A program made the position numbers and the translations under genes. Positions 1-7,734 of a stretch of DNA of 62,900 bases are shown here, piece by piece (positions within the stretch are counted from its first letter, which is position 1; each line of letters starts with the position of its first letter). The stretch is from CAYWJT01 sp964458655 (GTDB lineage: Bacteria > Acidobacteriota > Aminicenantia > Aminicenantales > Saccharicenantaceae): NCBI GenBank assembly GCA_964458655.1, contig CAYWJT010000006.1, forward strand, positions 1 through 62,900, in the 5' to 3' direction. A model generated the notes under the pieces. That model saw only the letters and a program-made list of their open reading frames with translations. It did no database searches and was not told the DNA's origin.

Positions 1-151
1 GCGCTACGCCATGCGCGCCATGCGCTTCATCCATGAGAACAGGATCGCACCCAGCGCGCAGCGCGCCATTGCGCTGGCGTCCTACCATCACGCGCAGCGC
101 AACCCGCGGGCCGTGATGCACGGCAAGTCGCTGACCGCGGAGTGTCAAACT
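1..151. other. Left window edge, no assignable gene
   Basis: The first 150 bases are open in frame 2 on the plus strand, and that frame runs on into the following gene region. I recognise no domain in the translation, and the minus strand is also largely open. It may be the 3' end of a gene cut by the window edge or GC-rich shadow. A palindromic repeat begins directly after it. Confidence 0.3.
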
Positions 152-184
152 ATGGTGCCTGGTGCCGCGGGCGCCTGGTACCAT
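152..184. repeat. Palindromic GGTGCC-type dyad, copy 1
   Basis: A 33-bp near-perfect hairpin: two 15-base arms separated by GCG, with two G-T wobbles and one T-T mismatch. Each arm contains a palindromic unit of the form GGTRCCWGGYRCC. It lies 40 bp before the M48 peptidase start. Two related copies lie inside that gene at 1336-1366 and 1571-1599. The pattern resembles REP-like extragenic palindromes; the relation is inferred. Confidence 0.6.
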
Positions 185-224
185 CGCTCCAATCGCTCCG
201 TCACTCGAGAACAGAGGCCGCGCC

Positions 225-2054
225 ATGAGCCGTCCGCCTCGCGATTTCTACGAGATCCAGGAAAGCCAGCGCCGCAAAAGCTTCTTCTTGTTCGCTTTCG
301 TCCTCCTCTTCCATATCTTCGCCGTGGGCCTCATCTCGCTCGCCTTCGCCTGGACCTTCGGCCTGCTTCTCGGCCGCGGCATCCTTAGCTCGCCCGTTTT
401 CTGGTCGCGCTTCGCCGTCTTCGTCATCGCAGCCGCCGGCATCATCGCCGCGCTCCATTTCGAGGACGCCCGCCGCAACGGCGCCGCCTTCATCCTGCGC
501 CGCCTCCAAGCCGGCAAGCCCGACCCCGGCGACCGCTACCACCTGCAGTTCCTCAACACGCTCGAAGAGATGCGCATCGCGGCCGGCCTCCCCGCCGCCC
601 GCGGCTACATCCTGCCCTTCCTCGCGGTCAACTCCCTCGCGGTAATAGAGAAGGACGGGACCCCGGCCGTGATCGTGACCGAAGGCCTGCTCGCCTCGGC
701 CAGACGCGACGAGCTCCAGGCTGCCGTCGCTCACGAGCTGGCCCACATCGCCCGCGGCGACGCCTTCTACGTCACTTTGGTCTGCTCTCTGGCCAACCTG
801 TTCGAGAAGCTGCGCGAGTCGCTCGAGCCCGAGCCGGTCGAAACCCCGGCCTCGTTCCAGGGCGACGGTGCCTGGCTCCGGGATTCGGCCAGCTCCGGCT
901 CCGGCCGCTCCGCCGGCCTGCCCTTCCTTTTCTATTTCGCCGCCCTTTTCGCCGACCTGGTGATGAAGCTCCTCTCCTCTCTCATCAGCCGGGAGCGCGA
1001 ACTTCTCGCCGACGCCGCCGCGGCCGAACTGTCGCGCTCGCCAGAGGCCCTGGCCCGGGTCCTGCTCAAGGCCCACCTGACGAACTCCTTCATCGGCGAC
1101 TTCAGCCGCACTTACTCGCCGCTGTTCATGGCCGACCCGGAGGCCTCCACGCGCGCCGGCGAACGCTCCTGGCGCGTCTTCAGCACCCATCCTCCGCACG
1201 AAAAAAGGCTGGCCGCCCTGACGCCCATGGTCAGGAAGACGACCGACGGCCTGCTATCGGAGATCCTCGCCGACGACCGCGAGCGGGAGCGCGCCCGCGT
1301 CGTCCTCCGCGCCTGCGACGAGACGTCTGAACGCGATGGTACCAGGTACCGCGAGCGCCAGGTGCCCGCTTCGGCCGCCGCCTTCGCCCGCGTCTGGCTC
1401 ATCGCCTGCGGCCGCGACGTCTGGGAAGGTCCGCTGGGCATCGACGAGCTCCTCGCCCACCGCCGCTTCTCGCCCTCTGCCCTGGTCAGGAACGTCCAGG
1501 AAGGCGTGAAGGCCAGGGCCCGGGAATTCCCCCAGGTCCGGGTCGCCCTCCAGCGCCTGCGGAAAACGCCGGTGCCAGGCACCGCCGGTGCCAGGCGCCG
1601 ACAGGGCCAGGCCGGCGCCGGCCTGCGGCCCGGCACCGGCTCCAACCGCTGCCCCCGCTGCGACATCCCGCTCGAGGACTGCTTCTACGAGGGCGTGTCC
1701 GTCCGGACCTGCCCCAAGTGCCGGGGCCGGCTGGTCGACATGGCCGCCGTCGACCGCATCATCGCCCGCCGGGAATTCGCCTTCTCCGATGGGCTGAGCG
1801 AGAAGGCCCGCGCCTTCAACGCCGCCGCCCGCACCAACCCGCTGCGCCGCCTGAGGATCTCCGAGGCCCTCTCCGGCGCCCGCCTCGACTGCCCCGCCTG
1901 CGGCTGGAAGATGGTCGAGCGCCCCTTCAACTACGAATATTTCGTCCCGGTCGACAAATGCCTGGCCTGCCACAGCATCTGGTTCGACGGCGACGAGCTC
2001 GAGATCCTCCAGTTCGTCATCGAGGAGCGGACCGGTCGAAAACGGTCCGCCTAA
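225..2054 (+). CDS. M48-family membrane zinc metalloprotease with C-terminal zinc-ribbon (zf-TFIIB-like) domains
   Basis: 609 aa. Two hydrophobic segments lie near residues 20-50 and 60-80, then an M48 peptidase domain with HELAH at residues 170-174 (zinc ligands and catalytic Glu) and a further hydrophobic stretch near 225-245. The C-terminal part has two CxxC...CxxC zinc ribbons (about 475-510 and 554-590) of the zf-TFIIB type. M48 enzymes such as HtpX and BepA act in membrane and envelope protein quality control; the substrate here is unknown. The ATG at 225 is preferred over an in-frame ATG at 162 that lies inside a palindromic repeat. Two palindromic repeats are translated within the gene, one encoding part of the linker before the zinc ribbons. 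The family call is firm, the role inferred. Confidence 0.85.
   Translation: MSRPPRDFYEIQESQRRKSFFLFAFVLLFHIFAVGLISLAFAWTFGLLLGRGILSSPVFWSRFAVFVIAAAGIIAALHFEDARRNGAAFILRRLQAGKPDPGDRYHLQFLNTLEEMRIAAGLPAARGYILPFLAVNSLAVIEKDGTPAVIVTEGLLASARRDELQAAVAHELAHIARGDAFYVTLVCSLANLFEKLRESLEPEPVETPASFQGDGAWLRDSASSGSGRSAGLPFLFYFAALFADLVMKLLSSLISRERELLADAAAAELSRSPEALARVLLKAHLTNSFIGDFSRTYSPLFMADPEASTRAGERSWRVFSTHPPHEKRLAALTPMVRKTTDGLLSEILADDRERERARVVLRACDETSERDGTRYRERQVPASAAAFARVWLIACGRDVWEGPLGIDELLAHRRFSPSALVRNVQEGVKARAREFPQVRVALQRLRKTPVPGTAGARRRQGQAGAGLRPGTGSNRCPRCDIPLEDCFYEGVSVRTCPKCRGRLVDMAAVDRIIARREFAFSDGLSEKARAFNAAARTNPLRRLRISEALSGARLDCPACGWKMVERPFNYEYFVPVDKCLACHSIWFDGDELEILQFVIEERTGRKRSA
1336..1366. repeat. 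Palindromic GGTGCC-type dyad, copy 2 (inside the M48 gene)
   Basis: This copy is very like the one at 152-184 (pattern ATGGTRCCWGGTRCC, GCG, then the opposite arm). It lies in frame in the M48 peptidase gene and adds residues of the type DGTRYRERQVPA without breaking the frame. Confidence 0.55.
1571..1599. repeat. Palindromic GGTGCC-type dyad, copy 3 (inside the M48 gene)
   Basis: Two tandem 13-base units, GGTGCCAGGCACC and GGTGCCAGGCGCC, are separated by GCC. They lie exactly in the linker between the protease part and the zinc ribbons and are translated as PVPGTAGARR-like sequence. The position suggests insertion into a tolerant linker. Confidence 0.55.
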
Positions 2055-2117
2055 AAGCCCCAAGCTTCCCGGTCATTTTCCCTTCGCCCCGCGACGGGTG
2101 GTTTTTCATCCAGGCAA

Positions 2118-2133
2118 TCACCTCAAGGGGTGA
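2118..2133. promoter_or_regulatory. Putative operator TCACC-N6-GGTGA abutting a -35 box (copy A)
   Basis: An inverted repeat TCACC, six bases, GGTGA is followed without a gap by TTGAC, a -35-like sequence (2134). The same arrangement is found upstream of the SH3-like protein gene at 35745-35760 on the other strand. The exact reuse of both spacing and the junction with TTGAC makes a shared regulator plausible. This is inference from two sites. Confidence 0.45.
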
Positions 2134-2162
2134 TTGACGGTGGTATCGGTCGGGCGAAAAAT
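2134..2162 (+). promoter_or_regulatory. Candidate sigma-70 promoter of the receiver-TonB gene
   Basis: TTGACG at 2134-2139, a 17-bp spacer and AAAAAT at 2157-2162, about 95 bp before the chosen start. The -10 is poor, so an activator or other help may be needed; the operator at 2118-2133 touches the -35. Confidence 0.35.
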
Positions 2163-2257
2163 GGGTCGTGCAAGGAGGCCGAACCGCGGCCGCCGTCACG
2201 AGCCGCCCGCGATGGGACGCCCGCTGCGGTGCCGCGGAAAGCGAGAAGGACAGCCGG

Positions 2258-4639
2258 ATGAAAAAGATCCTGATCATCGACTTCGACCAGAAGAGCCTGC
2301 AGGAGCTCACCGCCTTCCTGGGCGGACACGGTTTCCAGGTGGTGACGGCGAGCGACGGGCAGGCCGGTTGGGACGTCTACCGCGAACAGCACCCCGACCT
2401 CGTCCTGATCGAGCCGATGTTGTCCAAGATCCACGGCTTCGACCTCTGCCAGAAGATAACGGCCGACAGCCGGCGCAAGACGCCTGTTTTCATCATCACC
2501 GCCATCTACAAGGACCGTGTCTACAGGCTCGAGGCGACCAAGACGTTCGGCGCCGCCCAGTACTTCGATAAGCCCGTCGACAAGGAAAAGTTGCTCGAGG
2601 AGATACGACGCGCCCTGAAGCTTGTCGCCGAGCCGGCCCAGGCCAGGGAAACGGTCCCGGCCGTCAGGCCGGGCCAGGAAAAACGCATCTACGGCCTGGA
2701 CTTCGAGGAGCTCGTCCTGAGCGAGCCGACGCGCACACCCACCGCGGCCAGGCCGGCGGTTTCGACTCCGGCGGCCGCTTCGCCCGCGCAGACACGCGCC
2801 GCGGCTCCCGCCGCCCCAGCCGCGCCAGCCTCCGCTGCCTCCCCGTCCGCGGCGTCAGCGTCGTCGCCGACCCCCGCGCCGTCGGCTGCCAGGCCCGCGG
2901 CCAGGCCTTCGCCCGGCCTAGTCGCGCCGGCGGCTCCCAAGCCGAGCGCCGCGGCGGCCTCCAGACGCGAACCTGTTTTCGAAGGGCCTTCCCGGCCGAT
3001 CGAGGAGCTCCTGGCCGCCGAGGCCGCCAAAAAGGACAGGCCCGCGACCCCGGCCAAAGAAGCGGCCGAGGCCGCGCCCAAGAACGGGGACAGGCCCGGC
3101 GACGAGGAGGTCGACGCCCTTCTCATGTCCGCGCTGAAGGGCTTCGACCTGCCGCTCGATAAAGGCAAGACGCACGAAAAGCCGGCCCAGCCTGCCGCCA
3201 GGGCCGCCGTTCACGATGAGGCGAAAACCGCCGCCAAGCCCGCCGAAGCTCCAGCGACCGGAGAACGCGAAGCCTCCCCGGCCTTCAAGGCCCGGGTTTC
3301 ACCCCTTGCCGACACACCGCCCGCGACCAAGCCGCACCACAAAACGGCCAGCGTCGAGGACGTGCTTATGGAAGTCGAGGGGCTTGTGAAGCCGTCGCCG
3401 CACCGGGCCCAGCCCCAAGCCGGCGAGGTCAAGGCCCCCGCCGCGACGCAGCCGGCTCCTCCGACCGCGGCCCGGCCGCAGAAGCCGGAAGCCCCAGCTG
3501 TCGAGCCTGCCGTTCAGCGCAGAAAAGCCGGCCGCGAAGACATCTTGAGCCGGACCTGGACGGAGGCCGAGCCGGAGGCGTCCGCCCCCGTCTCGTCCGC
3601 TTCCGTCTCGTCCGCCGCCGTCAGGCAAAAAGCCGGCGTCAAGCGCGAGCTCGACGAGACCGCCGTCCATAAGGCCGTCGAGTACGCCGCCTCAGCGCCC
3701 GGAGATATCTTCAGCCAGACTTTCGCCGAGCCTGAGAAGAAAAAGTTCAACCCGATGATCGCCGTGGGCGCCGGTGTGGCGGTCGTGGCCCTGGCGGCCT
3801 TCCTCATCTTCAAGCCGAAACCGCAGACACAGCCCGCGCCCGTCAACAACGCCGTCCAGGAACAGGCCGCGGTCCAAACGGAACCGCCGGCCGCGGCCGA
3901 AGAGCAGAAAGCGGCCCAGCCCTCCCCCAAGCAACCCGCGGCCAAGAAAGCGGCGCCCGAGAATAGGCCGGCCGCCCGCGTGGTGAGCAGGACCGAGCAG
4001 GCCGCCCCGGACCTCGAGCCTCAGCCGGCCGTCCCGACGCTCCAGCTCCTGACGCCGACGGGCAACGCCGCGAAGCAGGCGGAAAGCGGGCAGGCGGCCT
4101 CAAGCCAGGCCCAGGCCGGGAGCGAAGCCCAAAAGGCCGAAGCGACCCAGGCTGAAGCGGCCAAGACCGAGGTCAAGACCGAAGAGCAGGCCGCGGGACA
4201 GGAAGGGAAACAGGAAGAGAAGAAGGAAGAGGCGGCCACTCCTCCCACCGCCGCCGGCCAGGCCTCGAACGAGGCGGCCGGCGCGTCGGACAAGGCGCAG
4301 GCCGGCCAACCTGAAGCGAAACGCGTCCTGCCCGGCGACCTGGTCGACATCTCCGAGGTCGACGAGCTGCCCGTCGTCCAGAAGAGCTACAAGCCGGTCT
4401 ATCCGGAAGTCGCGAGGCGCTTCAACGTCGAAGGCAGCATCACGGTCAACGCCCTCATCAACGAGTTCGGCGACGTTCTCGACACGGCCGTGATAAAGGG
4501 CATCAAGGACGACAAGGGGCTGGGCAAGGCCGCCGAAGCCTCGGTCAAGAAATGGAAGTTCCGGCCGGCTTACATCAAGGGCGTGCCCGTCAAGGTCTGG
4601 AAGCCGGTGGTCGTGGTCTTCAAGCTCGGCGAAACATGA
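2258..4639 (+). CDS. Degenerate response-regulator receiver domain fused to a membrane-anchored TonB C-terminal domain
   Basis: 793 aa. Residues 1-120 form a CheY-like receiver with an acidic pair (D8, D10), a Thr in IITAI and a Lys in FDKPV, but the phospho-acceptor position reads DLVLIEPML, so Asp is replaced by Glu (E52, GAG at 2411). A long Ala/Pro/Glu-rich low-complexity region follows, then one membrane segment near residue 497-517 (IAVGAGVAVVALAAFLIF). A second charged linker leads to a TonB_C domain at about 688-793 (PVYPEVARRFNVEGSITV). Topology implied: cytoplasmic receiver, periplasmic TonB_C. The start at 2258 has GAGAAGGA upstream and fits the receiver N terminus. The Glu may mimic phosphorylation or make it a pseudo-receiver; both are inference. 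Confidence 0.85.
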   Translation: MKKILIIDFDQKSLQELTAFLGGHGFQVVTASDGQAGWDVYREQHPDLVLIEPMLSKIHGFDLCQKITADSRRKTPVFIITAIYKDRVYRLEATKTFGAAQYFDKPVDKEKLLEEIRRALKLVAEPAQARETVPAVRPGQEKRIYGLDFEELVLSEPTRTPTAARPAVSTPAAASPAQTRAAAPAAPAAPASAASPSAASASSPTPAPSAARPAARPSPGLVAPAAPKPSAAAASRREPVFEGPSRPIEELLAAEAAKKDRPATPAKEAAEAAPKNGDRPGDEEVDALLMSALKGFDLPLDKGKTHEKPAQPAARAAVHDEAKTAAKPAEAPATGEREASPAFKARVSPLADTPPATKPHHKTASVEDVLMEVEGLVKPSPHRAQPQAGEVKAPAATQPAPPTAARPQKPEAPAVEPAVQRRKAGREDILSRTWTEAEPEASAPVSSASVSSAAVRQKAGVKRELDETAVHKAVEYAASAPGDIFSQTFAEPEKKKFNPMIAVGAGVAVVALAAFLIFKPKPQTQPAPVNNAVQEQAAVQTEPPAAAEEQKAAQPSPKQPAAKKAAPENRPAARVVSRTEQAAPDLEPQPAVPTLQLLTPTGNAAKQAESGQAASSQAQAGSEAQKAEATQAEAAKTEVKTEEQAAGQEGKQEEKKEEAATPPTAAGQASNEAAGASDKAQAGQPEAKRVLPGDLVDISEVDELPVVQKSYKPVYPEVARRFNVEGSITVNALINEFGDVLDTAVIKGIKDDKGLGKAAEASVKKWKFRPAYIKGVPVKVWKPVVVVFKLGET

Positions 4640-4703
4640 GCCGGCGGGGACTGGATATGGATCTTATTAAAGATACGGATAAAAAAAGGGAGAGGAGCCG
4701 AAC

Positions 4704-4946
4704 ATGCCCATAACCAAAGAGCAAGAGGAACTCTACCGCCGCACCATGGAGGACGTCAAGCGCCAGCTCGACCAGATCGACGACGAGGTCGAGAAGGAGC
4801 TGCAGAAGGTCCGCAAGCGCCTGGCCGAGCTCCAGGACTCCAAGAAGTCCCTCCGCCAGGTCTATGAAGGGATGGCCAAGCTGCTGGGGATCGAGCTCGA
4901 GGCCGAGGACGACGACGACAAGACGGCGGCCATGACCAAGATGTGA
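4704..4946 (+). CDS. Small charged coiled-coil protein, function unknown
   Basis: 80 aa, strongly charged and predicted helical, with heptad-like Leu/Ile spacing from about residue 15 to 65 and an acidic tail (EAEDDDDK). The ATG has GAGGAG nine bases upstream. It follows the receiver-TonB gene by 64 bp in the same direction and could be cotranscribed. I recognise no family. Codon use matches its neighbours, and the ribosome-binding site and composition support a real gene. Confidence 0.6.
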   Translation: MPITKEQEELYRRTMEDVKRQLDQIDDEVEKELQKVRKRLAELQDSKKSLRQVYEGMAKLLGIELEAEDDDDKTAAMTKM

Positions 4947-4973
4947 AGCCAGAGCCGCCGGGAGCCCGGAAAA

Positions 4974-5002
4974 TTGACGCCGGAGCTTGATTCTGCTATG
5001 GA
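4974..5002 (+). promoter_or_regulatory. Sigma-70 promoter for the LysE-family gene
   Basis: TTGACG at 4974-4979, 17 bp, TATGGA at 4997-5002. Transcription from here would start near 5009, which rules out the in-frame TTG at 4987 as start and supports GTG at 5035. Confidence 0.5.
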
Positions 5003-5034
5003 TATCCTTTATCCTCGCCTGCAAGGACCTGGCG

Positions 5035-5694
5035 GTGTTCATAGTCTTCGGGCTCTTGATCGGTTTCCTGGCGGCCATCCCCCTCGGCCCCGTCAACGTT
5101 TTTATCGCCTCTCAGACGCTCAAGCGCGATTTTTTCCACGGTTTCCTGGCCGCGGCCACGACCGCGGTCCTCGACTTCGCCTACTGCGCCGTGGCCCTGA
5201 TCGGCTTCTTCCAGATAAAGATAAACGTCGGCCCGGCTCTCGTGCCCGTGATGAAGGTCATCGCCGGCATCATAGTCATGCTGGTCGGCTGGAGGCTCAT
5301 CCGCGACTCCAGGGGCTTCAGCCTGCCTGAGAACGGCGGCAAGCTTCCCCCCGCCGCCTCCAAACCCATCCTGGGCGTGCTGGCGCTCTACGTCACCAAT
5401 CCCTCTCTCTACATCTTCTGGGTGGCCGTGGCCGGCGCCATGACCAGCCACAACCTGGTCCGCTCGAGCGGCTGGAAGGCCTTCGCCTTCGCCGGCGCCT
5501 GCGGCCTGGGAGCGCTCGTCTGGTACTCGATCATAGTCCATCTCCTGGCTCGGCACCAGGACAAGCTCCGTCCGCAGACCTTCCGCAAGGTGCTTTTCGT
5601 GCTCGGGGTGCTGCTCATAGGCTTGGGCCTTTACACCATCGCGACGGCCTTCTTCAAGCCGCCGGAGCCGGCCATCCTGAACCGCCTCAAGTGA
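5035..5694 (+). CDS. LysE/RhtB-family amino-acid exporter
   Basis: 219 aa integral membrane protein with about six hydrophobic segments. The N terminus has the family hallmark FGLLIGFLAAIPLGPVN near residues 5-21, and a conserved membrane Asn-Pro (YVTNPSLYIFW) follows in the middle. LysE family members export amino acids or small metabolites from the cytoplasm; the substrate cannot be told. I chose GTG at 5035, which has AAGGAC upstream and puts the glycine-rich first helix at the usual distance. A TTG at 4987 is in frame but lies between the -35 and -10 boxes of a promoter. Confidence 0.8.
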   Translation: MFIVFGLLIGFLAAIPLGPVNVFIASQTLKRDFFHGFLAAATTAVLDFAYCAVALIGFFQIKINVGPALVPVMKVIAGIIVMLVGWRLIRDSRGFSLPENGGKLPPAASKPILGVLALYVTNPSLYIFWVAVAGAMTSHNLVRSSGWKAFAFAGACGLGALVWYSIIVHLLARHQDKLRPQTFRKVLFVLGVLLIGLGLYTIATAFFKPPEPAILNRLK

Positions 5695-5861
5695 AGGCCG
5701 ACGGCGCGGCGGCCGGAGGCGGCCGTGAACTTCGCGGCCTTTTCGTGCGTATCTACTTATAAGGCTGAGCGGCCGAGGCCTCGACGCCGCGCGGCCTTGC
5801 GTGAGCGAAGGGGCGCCGGCCGCCGCCGGTCCCGGAACGCGCGAGTTCGAAGGAGACGACG

Positions 5862-6059
5862 ATGAAATTCCTGCTCTGGCTCATCCTGCTGGTGCTGTGC
5901 TGGCCGCTGGCCCTGCTGGCCCTGCTGCTATTCCCGCTCGTCTGGCTGATCTCCATACCCTTCCGCATCCTCGGCATCACGGTCAACGCCGTGCTCGACC
6001 TGTTCAAGGCCGTCATCACCCTCCCGGCCAGGGTGCTGGGCGGGCCGCGCCGCGTTTAG
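5862..6059 (+). CDS. Small hydrophobic membrane protein
   Basis: 65 aa with two membrane-spanning stretches (about residues 3-35 and 38-55) and a basic C terminus ending GGPRRV. A clear AAGGAG lies seven bases before the ATG. No family is recognised. It stands alone between the LysE-like exporter and an empty region. Confidence 0.6.
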   Translation: MKFLLWLILLVLCWPLALLALLLFPLVWLISIPFRILGITVNAVLDLFKAVITLPARVLGGPRRV

Positions 6060-6438
6060 CCCGACGTTCGCCCTCGCCTGTCGGGCAACGCCCCGAACGA
6101 GCGGAGTCGCCCGGGGCAGCACCGCGGACCGACCTCTACACCTGCTTTGTTGTCTGCACGCTCATAATGGCGCCACGGGCGCCGGGCTGCCGCGTCCGCT
6201 TCCCTGAAGCCCGAACCTGGCAAGAAAATATATACCGGCACGGGACAGGCTGATTTCCCTTATCCACAAATAGACGCAAAAACCAACCGCTTTTATCATG
6301 AAATGTTCGCAAGCCTCGGGCCGCGGCGCGCGGCGGCCTATCGCCGCCGAAGCGGGACCTGACGACAGAGACGGACGAGAAGGATACGCGGGCCGCCTTC
6401 GAATCACGGCGGCGGGACAGGCGCTCCAGCCGCCACGG
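6060..6438. other. Intergenic region, about 380 bp
   Basis: No convincing gene. It lies downstream of a plus-strand gene and downstream of a minus-strand operon, so it is a convergent end region. The only recognisable site is one perfect DnaA box at 6260-6268 within an A/T-richer stretch (about 6225-6310). No strong terminator hairpin with a T-run was seen. Confidence 0.5.
6260..6268 (+). promoter_or_regulatory. Single consensus DnaA box
   Basis: TTATCCACA matches the DnaA-box consensus exactly. No second box, no dnaA/dnaN and no AT-rich unwinding region accompany it, so it is not evidence for an origin and may be chance. Confidence 0.3.
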
Positions 6439-7734
6439 TCATGAAGACCGGCCGCCCGTCCCCTCGAGCACGGCCAGCGATTCGATGTGGGGCGTCTGGG
6501 GGAAAAAATCGTACATGGTCAGGGACCGGAGCTCGTAGGCCGTGAGCAGGGCTTTGAGGTCGCGGGCGAGCGTCGCCGGGTTGCAGGAAAGATAGAGCAA
6601 CAGAGGCACGGGCATCCGCCGCAGGGCCTCGGTCATCTCCGGCGCGACCCCGCGCCTGGGCGGGTCGAGAATGACGACGTCGGGCCGCCGGGCGAGCAGG
6701 CCGGGCAGCTTTTTCTCGCTCCGGCCGGCCAAGGCCGTGAAATTATGGGCGTTGTTCAGAGCGATATTCTTCCTCATGAACGCGACGGCGGTCTGTTCCG
6801 ACTCGACCCCGACCGCCTCTTCCGCCGCGCCCGCCAGGGCCAGCCCGAAAGTGCCGATGCCGCAATACAGGTCGGCCACGAACGCCCCGCCGAGCGGCTC
6901 GACCAGGGCCCGCATGTCGGCGATGACCTGTTCCAGAATGCCGGTGTTGACCTGAAAAAAGGAGCGCGCCCCGTAGCGCAGCAGCGCGCCCCCTACCCTT
7001 TCCTCGAGATAGGCTTCGCCCGCGAGCGCGGCCTCGCTCGCGGACCTTCCCCGCTCGACGAGGGCCACGGCGCCCGACACTCGTCCTTTGAAACCGGACC
7101 CGGAAAAGACCCGGGCCATGTCTTCCAGCTCGGCGCGCGCGGCGACTTTGAGGACGACGAGCGCCTTTCCGGCCGTCCGGCTGAGCCGCAGCTCCAGCCC
7201 GCGGAGCGAACGCCAGTCCCGGCCGACGGCTGCAGCCAGGCACTCCGCGGCCAGCTCGTTGAGTACGTCCGGCACGAGGGCGCAAGCCTCGACGGCCGTG
7301 AACGAGGCCTGCTCGCCAGGCTCGTTGTAGGCGAAAAAGGGCCTGCCGCCGCCCGGACGGACGAGCTTCAGGCTGATCCTGTTCCTGTAGCCCCAGGTTT
7401 CGGGCGAGGGCACGACTTTCACGGGCTCCGGCGGCCGCTTGAGTTCCCGCAATATCATCTCCTCGAGCTGAGCCCGCTTCAGCTCGAGTTGCAGGCGGTA
7501 GTCCATCTCCTGATAGGAGGAGCAGGCCAGGTAATGGCCGCAGCGCGGCTCGACGCGCGAGGGCGACGGCTCGACCACCCCGACCGTCCTCGCCTCCGTG
7601 AACGAGCCCCGCTCCCGGACGACCTCGACCTCGACCGTCTCGCCGGGCAGGCCGCTGTCGGTGAAGACGACCTTGTTCTCGTGGCGGGCCAGCCGCCGGC
7701 CCGGATAGACGACTTTTTCGACCCTGACAATCAC
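6439..7734 (-). CDS. TrmA/RlmD-family RNA uracil-5-methyltransferase
   Basis: 431 aa. An N-terminal TRAM-like OB fold (residues 1-55) is followed by a putative Fe-S segment and a SAM-dependent methyltransferase domain with the SAM loop VADLYCGIGTFGLALAG and the catalytic motif LSCNPATLARD near residue 388. Homologues make 5-methyluridine in 23S rRNA or tRNA. The Fe-S motif is incomplete: RCGHYLACSSY keeps two of three clustered cysteines (Tyr in place of the third), although a later Cys (EACAL) is present. The ATG overlaps the rlmN stop (ATGA), so it is the last gene of an operon with rlmN and the C69-like peptidase. Which RNA position is modified cannot be decided. Confidence 0.85.
   Translation of the reverse strand: MIVRVEKVVYPGRRLARHENKVVFTDSGLPGETVEVEVVRERGSFTEARTVGVVEPSPSRVEPRCGHYLACSSYQEMDYRLQLELKRAQLEEMILRELKRPPEPVKVVPSPETWGYRNRISLKLVRPGGGRPFFAYNEPGEQASFTAVEACALVPDVLNELAAECLAAAVGRDWRSLRGLELRLSRTAGKALVVLKVAARAELEDMARVFSGSGFKGRVSGAVALVERGRSASEAALAGEAYLEERVGGALLRYGARSFFQVNTGILEQVIADMRALVEPLGGAFVADLYCGIGTFGLALAGAAEEAVGVESEQTAVAFMRKNIALNNAHNFTALAGRSEKKLPGLLARRPDVVILDPPRRGVAPEMTEALRRMPVPLLLYLSCNPATLARDLKALLTAYELRSLTMYDFFPQTPHIESLAVLEGTGGRSS

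Noticed and set aside
6260..6268. Replication origin suggested by a perfect DnaA box
   Set aside because: Only one box, no AT-rich unwinding element and no dnaA, dnaN or gidA nearby.
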